From Streptomyces vietnamensis (GTDB lineage: Bacteria > Actinomycetota > Actinomycetes > Streptomycetales > Streptomycetaceae), in the NCBI RefSeq assembly GCF_000830005.1, contig NZ_CP010407.1, forward strand, positions 6,894,001-6,958,000: a DNA stretch of 64,000 nt, in the 5' to 3' direction. The notes beneath the pieces were generated by a model. It worked only from the letters and a program-made list of their open reading frames with translations. It was not told the DNA's origin and made no database searches. The position numbers and the translations under genes were made by a program. Shown piece by piece: positions 52,555-60,918 of the stretch. Each line of letters begins with the position of its first letter. Positions within the stretch are counted from its first letter, which is position 1.

Positions 52555-52848
52555 ATGGATGACGAGTGGGAAGAGCTGCGGCGCCTGGTCCTGCCGTGCT
52601 CGGGGCACTCCTACCCGATGCGCCCCTCGTGCCAGTACTGCGGGGAGCGCTGGGTGAAGATCCGGGCCGCGGTGGAGCGGCTCCGCGACCCCGATTTCAT
52701 CCGCCGGGAGGGCGAGGAGGCCGAAGCGATGCGGGCGAAGATCGCCGCCATTACGTCGGGTCAGGCTCAACAGCCTCAGGGCAGAAGGTCTTCACCGCAG
52801 CCTGAAGCACGGTCTGGGACTCCTCCACGCTCAAGGACTCGTCCTTAG
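52555..52848 (+). CDS. Small zinc-ribbon-like hypothetical protein
   Basis: 97 residues, ATG with GGAGGT upstream. LPCSGHSYPMRPSCQYCGERW gives Cys/His ligands for one zinc, followed by a helix. The stop codon TAG is completed by the first base of the IS5-type element; before insertion it would have been TAA, so the protein end is unchanged. The 3' third overlaps the lipoprotein gene tail on the other strand. Confidence 0.55.
   Translation: MDDEWEELRRLVLPCSGHSYPMRPSCQYCGERWVKIRAAVERLRDPDFIRREGEEAEAMRAKIAAITSGQAQQPQGRRSSPQPEARSGTPPRSRTRP
52751..52847 (-). pseudogene. 3' part of DUF732-type lipoprotein gene split by an IS
   Basis: Read on the minus strand and joined to 54104-54381 without the IS and one TTA copy, the frame continues RFKDESLSVEESQTVLQAA then VKTFCPEAVEPDPT and a stop. 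The C-terminal Cys-Pro motif is typical of DUF732 proteins. See the 5' part at 54070. Confidence 0.8.
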
Positions 52849-52887
52849 ACGTCGTTTCTTATGGCGTGATCGTTCGTTGATCCGTGC

Positions 52888-53711
52888 ATGACGGATCTCG
52901 TGAAGCGACTGGTTCCGGACGAGTTGTGGGTGCTGTTCCGGCGGGTGGTGCCACCGACGGTGGCGATACGCCCGCAGGGCGGTGGCCGGCGCCGGGCAGG
53001 TGACCGTGAAGCCCTGGCGGCGATCATCTTCGTGGCGACGTCGGGCTGCACCTGGCGGCAGCTGCCGCCGGTGTTCGGCCCGGCCTGGCAAACGGTCTAC
53101 CGCCGGTTCGCTCAGTGGAGCCAGGACCGGGTCTGGGCAAGGCTCTACCGCGTGATCCTTGACGAGCTCGGAGCGCGGGGCGAGCTGGACTGGTCGCGGT
53201 GCGCGATCGACTCGGTCAGCCTGCGGGCTGCAAAAGGGGGCCGCTGACGGGACCGAATCCGACCGACCGCGGCAAGTTGGGATCGAAGATCCACCTGATG
53301 ATCACCGACCGGAACGGACTGCCGCTGTCCCTGGGCATCTCCGGGGCGAACATGCACGACAGTCTGGGCCTGGAGCCGCTTGTGCGCGGCATCCCACCGA
53401 TCCGGTCCCGCCGTGGTCCCCGGCGTCGGCGGCCGACGAAGCTGCATGCGGACAAGGGCTATGACTACGACCACCTGCGCCGATGGCTTCGCGAGCGCGG
53501 TATCCGCCATCGCATTGCCCGCAAGGGTGTCGAGTCCTCGCAGCGGCTGGGCCGGCATCGGTGGGTGGTCGAGAGAACCGTGTCCTGGCTGGCCGGTTGT
53601 CGAAGGCTTCACCGGCGCTATGAACGGAAGGCCGAGCACTTCCTCGCCTTCGTCGGCATAGCCTCAGCCCTCATCGGCTACCGCCGCTTGGCCAGCCTTC
53701 TCAAGGCCTGA
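52888..53711 (+). CDS. IS5-type transposase, two frames joined by -1 shift
   Basis: OrfA (52888-53247, 119 codons) begins MTDLVKRLVPDELWVLF and includes the first catalytic Asp in CAIDSVSLRAAKGG. OrfB, in the -1 frame, continues KRGPLTGPNPTDRGKLGSK, with the second Asp in LHADKGYDYDHLRRW and the Glu in HRWVVERTVSWLAG, ending at 53711. The overlap holds a slippery A-AAA-GGG-GG run near 53230, so a full DDE enzyme would come from programmed frameshifting, as in many IS5-family elements. Confidence 0.88.
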
Positions 53712-54057
53712 GCCGGTTCTGCTGTACGTCGAAGCAGATCAGGCCCATGGACTCCGCTACGGCCGCCGCGTAGGCCGACGCCTCCTTGGCCATGCTCCAC
53801 CGCATGGGGAAGTAGATCAGCGGACCGCTGGCCTCGCCGATCAGCGGCCCGGTCGACCAGGGGGAGGTGTCCTCCTCGTCCTCGGTGATGTCGCACCACC
53901 GATCAAGCAACGCGGCCACGTAGGCCGCGATGCGCTCGGACGGAGGCTCTTCCACCTCGCTGTCGATGTAGCGGGCGTACAGGTCGTCGAAGACCCGGCC
54001 GGCGGTCTTGTCATCCGCCGGCCTCTCGCCTTCCCAGACAGCAAGGTCGTAGCTCAT
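53701..54057 (-). CDS. IS passenger: immunity-like conserved protein
   Basis: 118 residues, MSYDLAVWEGERPADDKTAG, then ARYIDSEVEEPPSERIAAYV and SPWSTGPLIGEASGPLIYFP, ending GLICFDVQQNRLRP. This is a compact family common in actinobacteria; the pattern resembles immunity proteins (SitI-like) but I cannot prove that. It ends 11 bases inside the convergent transposase gene and lies fully within the IS inverted repeats. Confidence 0.75.
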   Translation of the reverse strand: MSYDLAVWEGERPADDKTAGRVFDDLYARYIDSEVEEPPSERIAAYVAALLDRWCDITEDEEDTSPWSTGPLIGEASGPLIYFPMRWSMAKEASAYAAAVAESMGLICFDVQQNRLRP

Positions 54058-54069
54058 GCCAGGAGGCTC

Positions 54070-54381
54070 TCATGCCGCTCTGACAGCCATAAGAAACGAC
54101 GTCTTAAAGCGGAGTTGCCCGGCAAGACCCTCTGCATGTTCCGGAAGGAGGTCAGCAGTCTCGCAGGCCGACCTGCCGATCTCCACCAACTCGGCGTCAG
54201 ACTTCACCGAGAGCACTCCATGCTTGTCGAGCAGCGCGAGGAAGGCGGCGTTCTGCTGTTCCGCCTTACTCTGGGCTGTCGCCTGCTTCTTCGGTTCAGA
54301 GTTGCCCCCGCTGCTGCCACAGCCGGCCGCGAGAACGCCCGCTGATACGACGAGGGCGATGCTGGCTCCGAGACGGTTCAT
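54070..54381 (-). pseudogene. DUF732-type lipoprotein, 5' part, cut by the IS5-like element
   Basis: MNRLGASIALVVSAGVLAAGC is a lipoprotein signal peptide with the lipobox cysteine; AAGAAGG precedes the ATG. The helical body AFLALLDKHGVLSVKSDAELVEIGRSACETADLL fits DUF732. After GQLRFK the frame enters the IS end and stops after eleven foreign residues. The native remainder lies at 52751-52847 on the far side of the IS. Confidence 0.85.
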
Positions 54382-54648
54382 TTGGAGCGCCTTCTTCCAC
54401 GCAAGGACCCCTTACGGGAAGATTGTCCACGCATGGATGCATTTCCGCCAGCGGAAGTTTTCTTACAGAGACTGCTGCGCTTCAAACGAAGTCACGAATT
54501 TCCGCAGCAAAAAGAATGGAGCGGCCCGACGGTACTGTCCCCGGGGATACCCCTGGGCGCCGGCCTCGCCCACGCACGCCATATCGGCGTGGACTGACGC
54601 CAATCCTACTGGGACCACGCGGGCGCGCACCACAGGTTCCGTCGCGAC

Positions 54649-55482
54649 CTACGCCGCCCGCCACCATCGCCGGCGCTGCTCCGGCGCCGCCGGGGCGACA
54701 TCGTCCTCGGACCTCAGCATCTCCCGGGCAACGGCAATGAATCGATCCACCTTGCCCTCAATATTCTGGCGACATCGGTTTCTTTCTACAGCCATTTCGC
54801 TGACTCGGGTTGTCAATGCCGGCAGAACGTCCGCCACCAGCACGCCAGGGAGTCCTGTCACTTCACGAACGGCATCGTATGCGCGTCGTTGGGCGGTGGC
54901 CCTCACACTCGCGTCATCCTGGTCTCTGGACCGGAGATACTCCTCTACCGCTTCAATGGCCTGTTCCGCGGCAGCAACCTCCCATGAGTCATCGCTGATA
55001 GCTCGCAGATCGAGAAGGTGGCGAACATAGAAGACGGACCCCACCGCAAAGGCGTTGACGGATTCATCCATGAGCCCCTCTCTCACTTCTGCCGCCGCCG
55101 CTACAACAGCTGCGGGAGCAACCAGAGAAATCTCTGCCGCCCTTCTGCTTACTACCTGCTCAGCATCGTCCAACTGCGCAGTCAACGCACCGTCGGAAGA
55201 ATCCTCGATGTAGAAGCGCGCTTGAATTCTCTGGACTTCGCGTACTCCGTGCACGAAGTCGGCAAGTTGCACCTGCCTCACTGTCCACAGATTGGCCACT
55301 CGCTGAGCCTCGGCCGCGATCTGCGCCGCCTCACGGGCCGCCGCGGCCTGGTCCCTGCCGCCGTTCGCCTGAATCTTCGCGCCGATGATGCTGCCGAGGA
55401 GGCCGCCGACGATGGCGATGGCGGCCACCAGGGCGGCGAAGATCTCGGGGTTGTCCTCGAAGTACTGCCTGAACGCGTTCAC
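54649..55482 (-). CDS. Membrane-anchored helical protein, paralogue B
   Basis: 277 residues from a GTG at 55480-55482 (VNAFRQYFEDNPEIF). One N-terminal transmembrane helix (ALVAAIAIVGGLLGSIIGAK), then an Ala/Gln-rich coiled coil (RDQAAAAREAAQIAAEAQRV) with WTVRQVQLADFV and a mostly helical body, ending EMLRSEDDVAPAAPEQRRRW. The gene upstream on the same strand (55490) is a diverged duplicate. No family recognised. Confidence 0.75.
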   Translation of the reverse strand: MNAFRQYFEDNPEIFAALVAAIAIVGGLLGSIIGAKIQANGGRDQAAAAREAAQIAAEAQRVANLWTVRQVQLADFVHGVREVQRIQARFYIEDSSDGALTAQLDDAEQVVSRRAAEISLVAPAAVVAAAAEVREGLMDESVNAFAVGSVFYVRHLLDLRAISDDSWEVAAAEQAIEAVEEYLRSRDQDDASVRATAQRRAYDAVREVTGLPGVLVADVLPALTTRVSEMAVERNRCRQNIEGKVDRFIAVAREMLRSEDDVAPAAPEQRRRWWRAA

Positions 55483-55489
55483 CGGACCA

Positions 55490-56332
55490 TCATGCCGAAC
55501 CTGCGGTGGACGCAACGGAGTTACGAAGCCTCCATCGTCGGCGCTGCTCCGGCACCGTAGGGGCAACGTCCTCCTCGGACTTCAGCATCTCCCGGGCGGC
55601 GGAAACGAGGGCGGCCATGCTGTCTTTGAATGCTTCCTGATGTTCTCTTCTCCTCTCTTCAAGCCTACGCACGGGAGCACCACGGCGACGGTCTCCCAGG
55701 CGGAGAACGTGTTCCTCGGCCAAGCCGGGTACCGCTGAAACTGCCTCCTGTCGGTCGGCGTGGCTCGAACTTTCGTCGTCAAGAACCCTGATGGCCGCCA
55801 GAGCTGCACGCTTCACTTCATGTTCGCCATCGCCATAGGCGATGCGCTTCAATGCACTCCTGGCGCGGACGGTCGGGCCATCCATCAAGGCACACACATA
55901 GGCGTTTGTGGCCGCCCGAGCAACATTGAACGACGCGTCCACGACTGCCGCCGGGGCGATGAGCTGAATCTCAGCCTCCGTCAGGCTCATCGTCTTGGCG
56001 GCGGCCGACACGCGATCACGTCGGCTCTGTTGGTCTTCAACGGAGTAGTTCTTATAGAACCCATCCGCGGACATGCTGACCTCGCGGGCACTCTGGATGA
56101 ACTCGGCAACCTGAACCTGCCGCACCGTCCACAGAGCGGCCACCCGCTGGGCCTCGGCAGCAATCTCCGCCGCATCTCGGGCTGCTGAAGCCTGATCTTG
56201 GCCTCCGCGTGCCTGGATCTTCGCACCTCGCACACCAGCGAAGTACGAGCCGGCGATCGCAGCGATCGGCACCACGACAGCGAAGAAGGCGGCGTGGCCC
56301 TCGAAGAACACCCTGAACGCATTCACCAGCAC
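55490..56332 (-). CDS. Membrane-anchored helical protein, paralogue A
   Basis: 280 residues; start GTG at 56332, or the GTG two codons later giving VNAFRVFFEGHAAFF. Same architecture as paralogue B: transmembrane helix (FAVVVPIAAIAGSYFAGVRG), GAKIQARGGQDQASAARDAA, then AEAQRVAALWTVRQVQVAEF, and the C-terminal EMLKSEEDVAPTVPEQRRRW. The ends are most conserved and the middle has diverged. Both starts sit in a similar GGCATGATG...GTGAA context. Confidence 0.75.
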   Translation of the reverse strand: MLVNAFRVFFEGHAAFFAVVVPIAAIAGSYFAGVRGAKIQARGGQDQASAARDAAEIAAEAQRVAALWTVRQVQVAEFIQSAREVSMSADGFYKNYSVEDQQSRRDRVSAAAKTMSLTEAEIQLIAPAAVVDASFNVARAATNAYVCALMDGPTVRARSALKRIAYGDGEHEVKRAALAAIRVLDDESSSHADRQEAVSAVPGLAEEHVLRLGDRRRGAPVRRLEERRREHQEAFKDSMAALVSAAREMLKSEEDVAPTVPEQRRRWRLRNSVASTAGSA

Positions 56333-56379
56333 ATCATGCCGAACGCGCCCGAGCCCCCACCCCCCCGAAGGAGGAACAT

Positions 56380-56949
56380 GTGACCGACACCCCCTACGGC
56401 GTCCGGGGATGCCGCTGCGTCCGGGTACAGGAAGGCGGCGCCGTCTACCGCTGGGACCGCGACACCACCTGCCCGTACCACGGCCTCCTCCCCCGCGACC
56501 GCACCGACACCGGCATCTACCGCGGCGTGGACCTGTCCACTCCGCCTCTGGACGGATCCGAGTGCCCGCCCGGGATCCATTCGATCTTCGACCCGTGCGC
56601 CGGCGGCTGCCTCAACGACAACGAGGACGCCGCCGCCCGGCACTACCTGGTGTGGCGGGAGAGCAAGGGCTTACCGACGGCGAGGAAGGCGGGGGTGAAG
56701 TCAGGTGTGCGGCACCTGAGTACCGAAGCACTTCTGTTACCAGCGACGCGAGGACGTGCCCGAGTGGCCCTGCCCCTGGCCCCCGCCCACCATGACGCCG
56801 ACGGCTACACCCGCACCGGCACCCCCGTCCTCGGCAGCGAGGAGCCCTGCATCGACACCGACGACTGCCGGTGCGCCGAGTGCGGCACTTGCCGACACGA
56901 CCACCGCGGATTCGCGCACACATGGACGACGAAGGGCCCGGCGCCGTGA
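56380..56949 (+). CDS. Cysteine-rich hypothetical protein
   Basis: 189 residues from GTG with GAAGGAGGAAC upstream. Cys-rich: GCRCVRVQEGG, TTCPYHGLLPRDRTD, FDPCAGGCLNDNEDA, and at the end CIDTDDCRCAECGTCRHDH, so two or more zinc sites are possible. The middle is less convincing as coding. Its TGA overlaps the GTG of the next gene. Confidence 0.6.
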   Translation: MTDTPYGVRGCRCVRVQEGGAVYRWDRDTTCPYHGLLPRDRTDTGIYRGVDLSTPPLDGSECPPGIHSIFDPCAGGCLNDNEDAAARHYLVWRESKGLPTARKAGVKSGVRHLSTEALLLPATRGRARVALPLAPAHHDADGYTRTGTPVLGSEEPCIDTDDCRCAECGTCRHDHRGFAHTWTTKGPAP

Positions 56950-57968
56950 CAGCGTCCCGACTCCAAACCCTCACGTCTAACTCAAATCACCTCCGTCGGC
57001 TGATGCCTGGCCACACAGTTGCGCTCATGACGCTTTGGCAAATGACGGCTCATGGCGTGCGTGCCTACTGGAGGCTCGCCTGCATCCCCATCGGCATCCT
57101 GATCAACGCCTACGGCAACAATCTCACCGATGGCGACGACCGCACCCTCGGCCTGGTTCTCTTCCTTGTAGGTGGCGTCCTCGCGATCTCCGGGATGACG
57201 CCCCTGAAGCGCTTCCTGGAGGAGAACCCGCTGCGCGACGGACTATTCAAGATCGTCGTGGCCCTATCCGGGATGGCCCTCTTCACCCTCGGTACGCCCA
57301 TTGCGGTCGCGGTCAAGGTCGCCAAGGGGACGGCTCAGCCAATCGACTTCAGCCCGGCAGCTATGTCGCTGATGCTGATCTACCTCGGGCTCCCTTTCGT
57401 CATGCGATGGATGGAGCCGAAGGATTTTCTCCTTCAGCGACTCGCCGGTCGCGTTCGGAGGGCCGCCATCTCGCGGACCATCGCGAACGCGGCGGGGATC
57501 CTCGCTATCGCTGCATTTCTGAACGCACGCTTCAGCGCCACCTACCCTGCGCCGCTGCTCTCCATCGCCCTGACGCTCCTTGTCGCGATGGCCGTAGTTA
57601 CCCATAAGACCTCGGCTCGCACACGGAAGCTCTGCACGCAGATCCACACCGACGTGCAGAGTCTGCTTCGCGACCTGGACACACTGAATCTTGCTCGGTC
57701 GCCGCGGAGAGCGGACGACAAGCAGGCCGACAAGCAGATGGCGGCCCGACGGAGCTGGGACGCTCTCAAGCGTGACCTCTCAACAACCGTGGACACCGGC
57801 TACCGCTCCATCGGCTTGCCGTTCCTGGCCGACGAGGTAGTAGCCGAACTGGACAGGAATGTCCTGGCCGGAATCGATGCGGACTATCCCGGAGGCGCCG
57901 CCCGGGCGCGTGCTGACCTCCAGGCCATCCAGGATGCGTGTGCACGCCATATCGACGTCTTGGCGTAG
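56946..57968 (+). CDS. Polytopic membrane protein of unknown function
   Basis: 340 residues from a GTG overlapping the upstream stop (GTGA); internal ATGs at 57003 and 57027 are alternatives. About six hydrophobic segments between residues 35 and 225 (for example TLGLVLFLVGGVLAISGM, LLSIALTLLVAMAVVTH) and a soluble helical C-terminus (SWDALKRDLSTTVDTGYRSI, ARARADLQAIQDACARHID). No family recognised. Coupled to the Cys-rich gene. Confidence 0.72.
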   Translation: MTASRLQTLTSNSNHLRRLMPGHTVALMTLWQMTAHGVRAYWRLACIPIGILINAYGNNLTDGDDRTLGLVLFLVGGVLAISGMTPLKRFLEENPLRDGLFKIVVALSGMALFTLGTPIAVAVKVAKGTAQPIDFSPAAMSLMLIYLGLPFVMRWMEPKDFLLQRLAGRVRRAAISRTIANAAGILAIAAFLNARFSATYPAPLLSIALTLLVAMAVVTHKTSARTRKLCTQIHTDVQSLLRDLDTLNLARSPRRADDKQADKQMAARRSWDALKRDLSTTVDTGYRSIGLPFLADEVVAELDRNVLAGIDADYPGGAARARADLQAIQDACARHIDVLA

Positions 57969-58172
57969 CCGGCCCGACCCGGCATCGAGCCGAGGAATGA
58001 CAACCGAATAGGTGCACGCCATTGGAGCCAAGGTCAGTACATGGCCGACAGCTCTGACGCTCTCAGCTTCGGCCATCCACGCCGAACAGACGCCCACACT
58101 CCCGCTCTCGTTGCCGGACACAGAGCCCTATCCTCGACCGAACGGTGTGCCGGGCGGCAGGGGAGCAGCAAC

Positions 58173-58538
58173 ATGAGCAGATCCAGAAGATCGAGCAAGG
58201 CCGATGCTGGGGTAGCTGGCGGCTGCATAGGCTGCGTCGGCATCCTCGTCGCTATCGTTCTTTTCTTCTCTCACTTTGCCCCGAAGTTCGGCAACGTTGA
58301 CGAGCTGTACCCGGTACCCGACGACGTAACGGTGACGACAGAGACCGCCACCGCTCCACCCAACTACCCAGAGGACGAGGAAAAGGAAGAAGAGACCGAG
58401 ACAGAAGCGAGGGTTCAGTTCGGTTATGCCTGCTCGCCCGTCGGCGCTCTCGGGACGGCCGAAGACGGCCGTCCTGCTAAATGCTTCATGGGTAAGGACG
58501 GCCGGCGGCGGTGGGGATATGACTCCAATCGTGGCTGA
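58173..58538 (+). CDS. Single-helix membrane protein with acidic linker
   Basis: 121 residues. Basic start (MSRSRRSSKAD), a transmembrane helix with two Cys (GGCIGCVGILVAIVLFFSHF), an acidic Glu/Thr linker and a C-terminal module FGYACSPVGALGTAEDGRPA, KCFMGKDGRRRWGYD. The last part resembles the short extracellular modules of excalibur-like actinobacterial surface proteins. Confidence 0.68.
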   Translation: MSRSRRSSKADAGVAGGCIGCVGILVAIVLFFSHFAPKFGNVDELYPVPDDVTVTTETATAPPNYPEDEEKEEETETEARVQFGYACSPVGALGTAEDGRPAKCFMGKDGRRRWGYDSNRG

Positions 58539-58665
58539 CTCGCCCGGTAGCAAGGTGCGGGCTCAGGGGGGGGTGGGGTGCCGACGCCTCCCCTCTGCGC
58601 ACGGTCGACCCCGGCCTCGACCGTTTTTCTCCCCGGCGTCAAAATTCGGGATGATGTTGACCGAG

Positions 58666-59115
58666 TCAGCACCGGCTGCACGGATAGTAGCCCGTTGCTT
58701 GAGCGTCACCGAGCAGCATCCAGCTCGCCTGGTGCGGCTTCCTGCCAGCACCGCTGATGAGCCCGCAGTCGGGGTCACGATGGAAGTGTGACCGGTTATC
58801 AGCCGCGCTCGGACGTACCAGGACCGCTGACTCCCTGTGGATCTTGATGATCTCCCGTTCCTGCCACTCCAAGGCTGCCCTTCTTGCTGGGAGGGGATCG
58901 TGAGCGAGGCGGAATGCGTCGGTGGCGCCATCCAGGTCCAAGCGTGCGATGCACGCCTCAGCCCTTTCCCAGTGCAGGGCTGCGGCGCTCTCACGTTCCA
59001 GGGCGTACCGCTTCTGCGCCTCCTTCAGCTCATCCCAGTAGCACTCTCGCATGTACTTGGCGGCATCCTCCGGACCGTCTGCCTCACTGACAGGCAGTTC
59101 CCTGCGTCCCCTCAC
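58666..59115 (-). CDS. Helical hypothetical protein with C-terminal Cys/His motif
   Basis: 149 residues from GTG with GGAGGGG upstream. A long charged helical region (MRECYWDELKEAQKRYALER, RAALEWQEREIIKIH) precedes HFHRDPDCGLISGAGRKPHQ and YYPCSRC, a likely zinc site similar in spacing to metal-binding tails of restriction-linked small proteins. Last gene of the minus-strand run 60835-58666. Confidence 0.6.
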   Translation of the reverse strand: MRGRRELPVSEADGPEDAAKYMRECYWDELKEAQKRYALERESAAALHWERAEACIARLDLDGATDAFRLAHDPLPARRAALEWQEREIIKIHRESAVLVRPSAADNRSHFHRDPDCGLISGAGRKPHQASWMLLGDAQATGYYPCSRC

Positions 59116-59213
59116 CAGTCCCCTCCTTCGAAGCTCTGTCTGCGCTGATCGTAGATGCGAGGGCCCAGCGGCGGGACGGGATCGACCGCTTCGGGATCCG
59201 TAGCAGCCCGCCA

Positions 59214-60062
59214 TCAGACAGCTGTACGTCGCCGCGCCTCGTGGATGACTCGCTGGGCGTCGGCGCCGAACACGGCCGACTCCTTCAGAGTCCGCCAGGC
59301 TCGCATGTAGGTGGCGATGGCGTCGTGGTCGTCGATCCACAGTTCCGCGTGCCAGTCTTCGACGATCACGAGCCGCTTGTCGTAGATCCAGAATCCGGTG
59401 GCCGGCTGGATCTTCAAGGCTGCGTCGAATGGCACGATGCCGACGTCGACCGTGTCCAGCCCGATGACGCCGAGGAGCCGGTCAAGCTGAGCGGCGAGCA
59501 CGGAGGGCGGGCACACGAGGGCACGCAGCGCGCCCTCCCACATCATGATCTTGTACCGCTTGCCTGAGGTGTAGAGCGCTTCCTGGCGGCGGATCCGGGC
59601 ACGTACGGCGGCTTCTGTGTCCCGGGGCGACTGCATGAAATCCGCATGTCGGGTGAAGACCGCACGCGCATAGTCCGGGGTCTGGAGCATGCCTGCGATG
59701 AGGCAGTTCTCCCAGATCCTCAGAGTGGTGGTCCGATCATGCTCGGCGGTGAGCGCATCCTGGACCGGCTTGTGCCCGGAGGACAGCTGACGCTGCCACG
59801 AACGGATCTGGGACTCCATCCCCTTCAGACGGGACAGCAGTTCGTCGGCGACCTCCGGCTGCCCGGTCGCCTCAGTCCACGCGGTCAGGTCCTCGGCGGT
59901 CGCGGTCTGGCGTCCGCCCTCCAGCTTGTAGACCTTGGAGTGCGGCCAGCCGAGACGCTGGGCCAGCGCCGTGCCGGTGAGCCGACCTTGAGGGGCGGAC
60001 ATGCGGAGGTCGCGGAGTCTCGCCCCGAGGGCAGCCCTCGCCTGCTGGAAGTCTGTGCTCAC
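59214..60062 (-). CDS. HTH regulator with DUF5753 domain
   Basis: 282 residues. Helix-turn-helix at residues ~28-60 (LTGTALAQRLGWPHSKVYKLEGGRQTATAEDL), followed by DUF5753 (IWENCLIAGMLQTPDYARAVFTRHADF, YKIMMWEGALRALVCPP, TGFWIYDKRLVIVEDWHAEL). Same superfamily as the chromosomal WhiJ-like protein at 34571, but paired with DUF6879 instead of DUF397. 26 bases after that gene, same strand. Confidence 0.9.
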   Translation of the reverse strand: MSTDFQQARAALGARLRDLRMSAPQGRLTGTALAQRLGWPHSKVYKLEGGRQTATAEDLTAWTEATGQPEVADELLSRLKGMESQIRSWQRQLSSGHKPVQDALTAEHDRTTTLRIWENCLIAGMLQTPDYARAVFTRHADFMQSPRDTEAAVRARIRRQEALYTSGKRYKIMMWEGALRALVCPPSVLAAQLDRLLGVIGLDTVDVGIVPFDAALKIQPATGFWIYDKRLVIVEDWHAELWIDDHDAIATYMRAWRTLKESAVFGADAQRVIHEARRRTAV

Positions 60063-60088
60063 CGGTCAACGCTACTTCGTGCTCAATC

Positions 60089-60835
60089 CTAAGCAGTCAC
60101 GTCCGCCGTGAACCTCTCGTAAGGGACCGCGTAGTGCCAGGCCGCGTCCCGGACTTGGGCGTAGCGGTTGACCTCGACGGGTTCGGTGATCAGCTCGACG
60201 TCGACCAGGTTGTCGGAGTCGTTGAAGTTGAGCAGGGCGACCAGCCGCGAGTCGAAGATCCAGAAGTCTTCGGCGGGCAGCCGCAGCCGGTCGGCATCGG
60301 TGCGCCACAGGTTGCGGATGTCCTCGCCGACGGCGCAGTTCCGCTTGGCGTTGTCGAGGAGGTAGAGCTGGCCCGGGGTGGGCGGGTTGTCGATGATCCG
60401 TACCCGCTCGAACCGCTTGCCCTGGGCGGTCTGGGCACGGACGTTCATGCACCACTCGTCCTCGTAGTCCCACTCGACCGACTGGCCGGCGGTGAACTGC
60501 GCCCAGGTATCAGTGGCTTCGTCGGACGCGAACCGCCTGCGGGTCTCCAGCCGCCACGCGGTGTGCTCGAAGGTCTCGAAGAGCTTCCCGAACGCGTCCA
60601 GGTCGATGATGCGGGGCATTCGGGTCACTTCCTTGGGCCCGAAGTCGACGAGTAGTTCGCGCGGTACGACGACCGCGATCTCGCCGTCGTTGAGGTGCTG
60701 GAGCTGGCTGATGTCGTCCTGGTCAGTGAGGGGCGGCCCGTGGACGATGATCTCGCCACTGTTCAGGTCCTCGTGGATCGAAGGGCAGCCCCCGCCACCC
60801 GAGCCCGTGCCGTTGAACCGCAGTTGCCGCGCCAT
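60089..60835 (-). CDS. DUF6879-family protein with fused N-terminal module
   Basis: 248 residues. Residues 1-70 (MARQLRFNGTGSGGGGCPSI, then SGEIIVHGPPLTDQDDISQL and GEIAVVVPRELLVDFG) look like a separate small protein. From MPRIIDLDAFGKLFETFEHT onward it is DUF6879 with RLRLPAEDFWIFDSRLVALL. The internal ATG at 60617-60619 has a good AAGGAAG ribosome site, so a shorter second product is likely. Works with the adjacent HTH protein by analogy to similar loci. Confidence 0.82.
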   Translation of the reverse strand: MARQLRFNGTGSGGGGCPSIHEDLNSGEIIVHGPPLTDQDDISQLQHLNDGEIAVVVPRELLVDFGPKEVTRMPRIIDLDAFGKLFETFEHTAWRLETRRRFASDEATDTWAQFTAGQSVEWDYEDEWCMNVRAQTAQGKRFERVRIIDNPPTPGQLYLLDNAKRNCAVGEDIRNLWRTDADRLRLPAEDFWIFDSRLVALLNFNDSDNLVDVELITEPVEVNRYAQVRDAAWHYAVPYERFTADVTA

Positions 60836-60918
60836 CGATCGCGTCCTTCCCCTCCGGAGCTGGTCCCCCACAGCATTCACGAGCCCCAGTCTCCGTGGCA
60901 CAGCGTTTCGGGAGTCAC

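Larger units (their letters stand above)
52845..54106. mobile_element. IS5-like element with passenger gene, TTA target duplication
   Basis: Element 52848-54103 (1,256 bp). Inverted ends GACGTCGTTTCTTATGGC and its complement (18 bp, perfect) are flanked by TTA at 52845-52847 and 54104-54106. The transposase occupies only the left 860 bp; the right 390 bp carry an opposite-strand gene of unrelated family. The inverted repeats enclose both, so the passenger moves with the element. Confidence 0.9.

Noticed and set aside
51795..52562. 255-codon plus-strand open frame across the acetyltransferase
   Set aside because: It is antisense to a clear GNAT gene; only its first few codons (from 51909) look like a genuine start left from another gene.
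52888..53711. IS5-like transposase as a broken pseudogene
   Set aside because: The break lies at a slippery A/G run in the -1 direction with all catalytic residues kept, which fits programmed frameshifting better.
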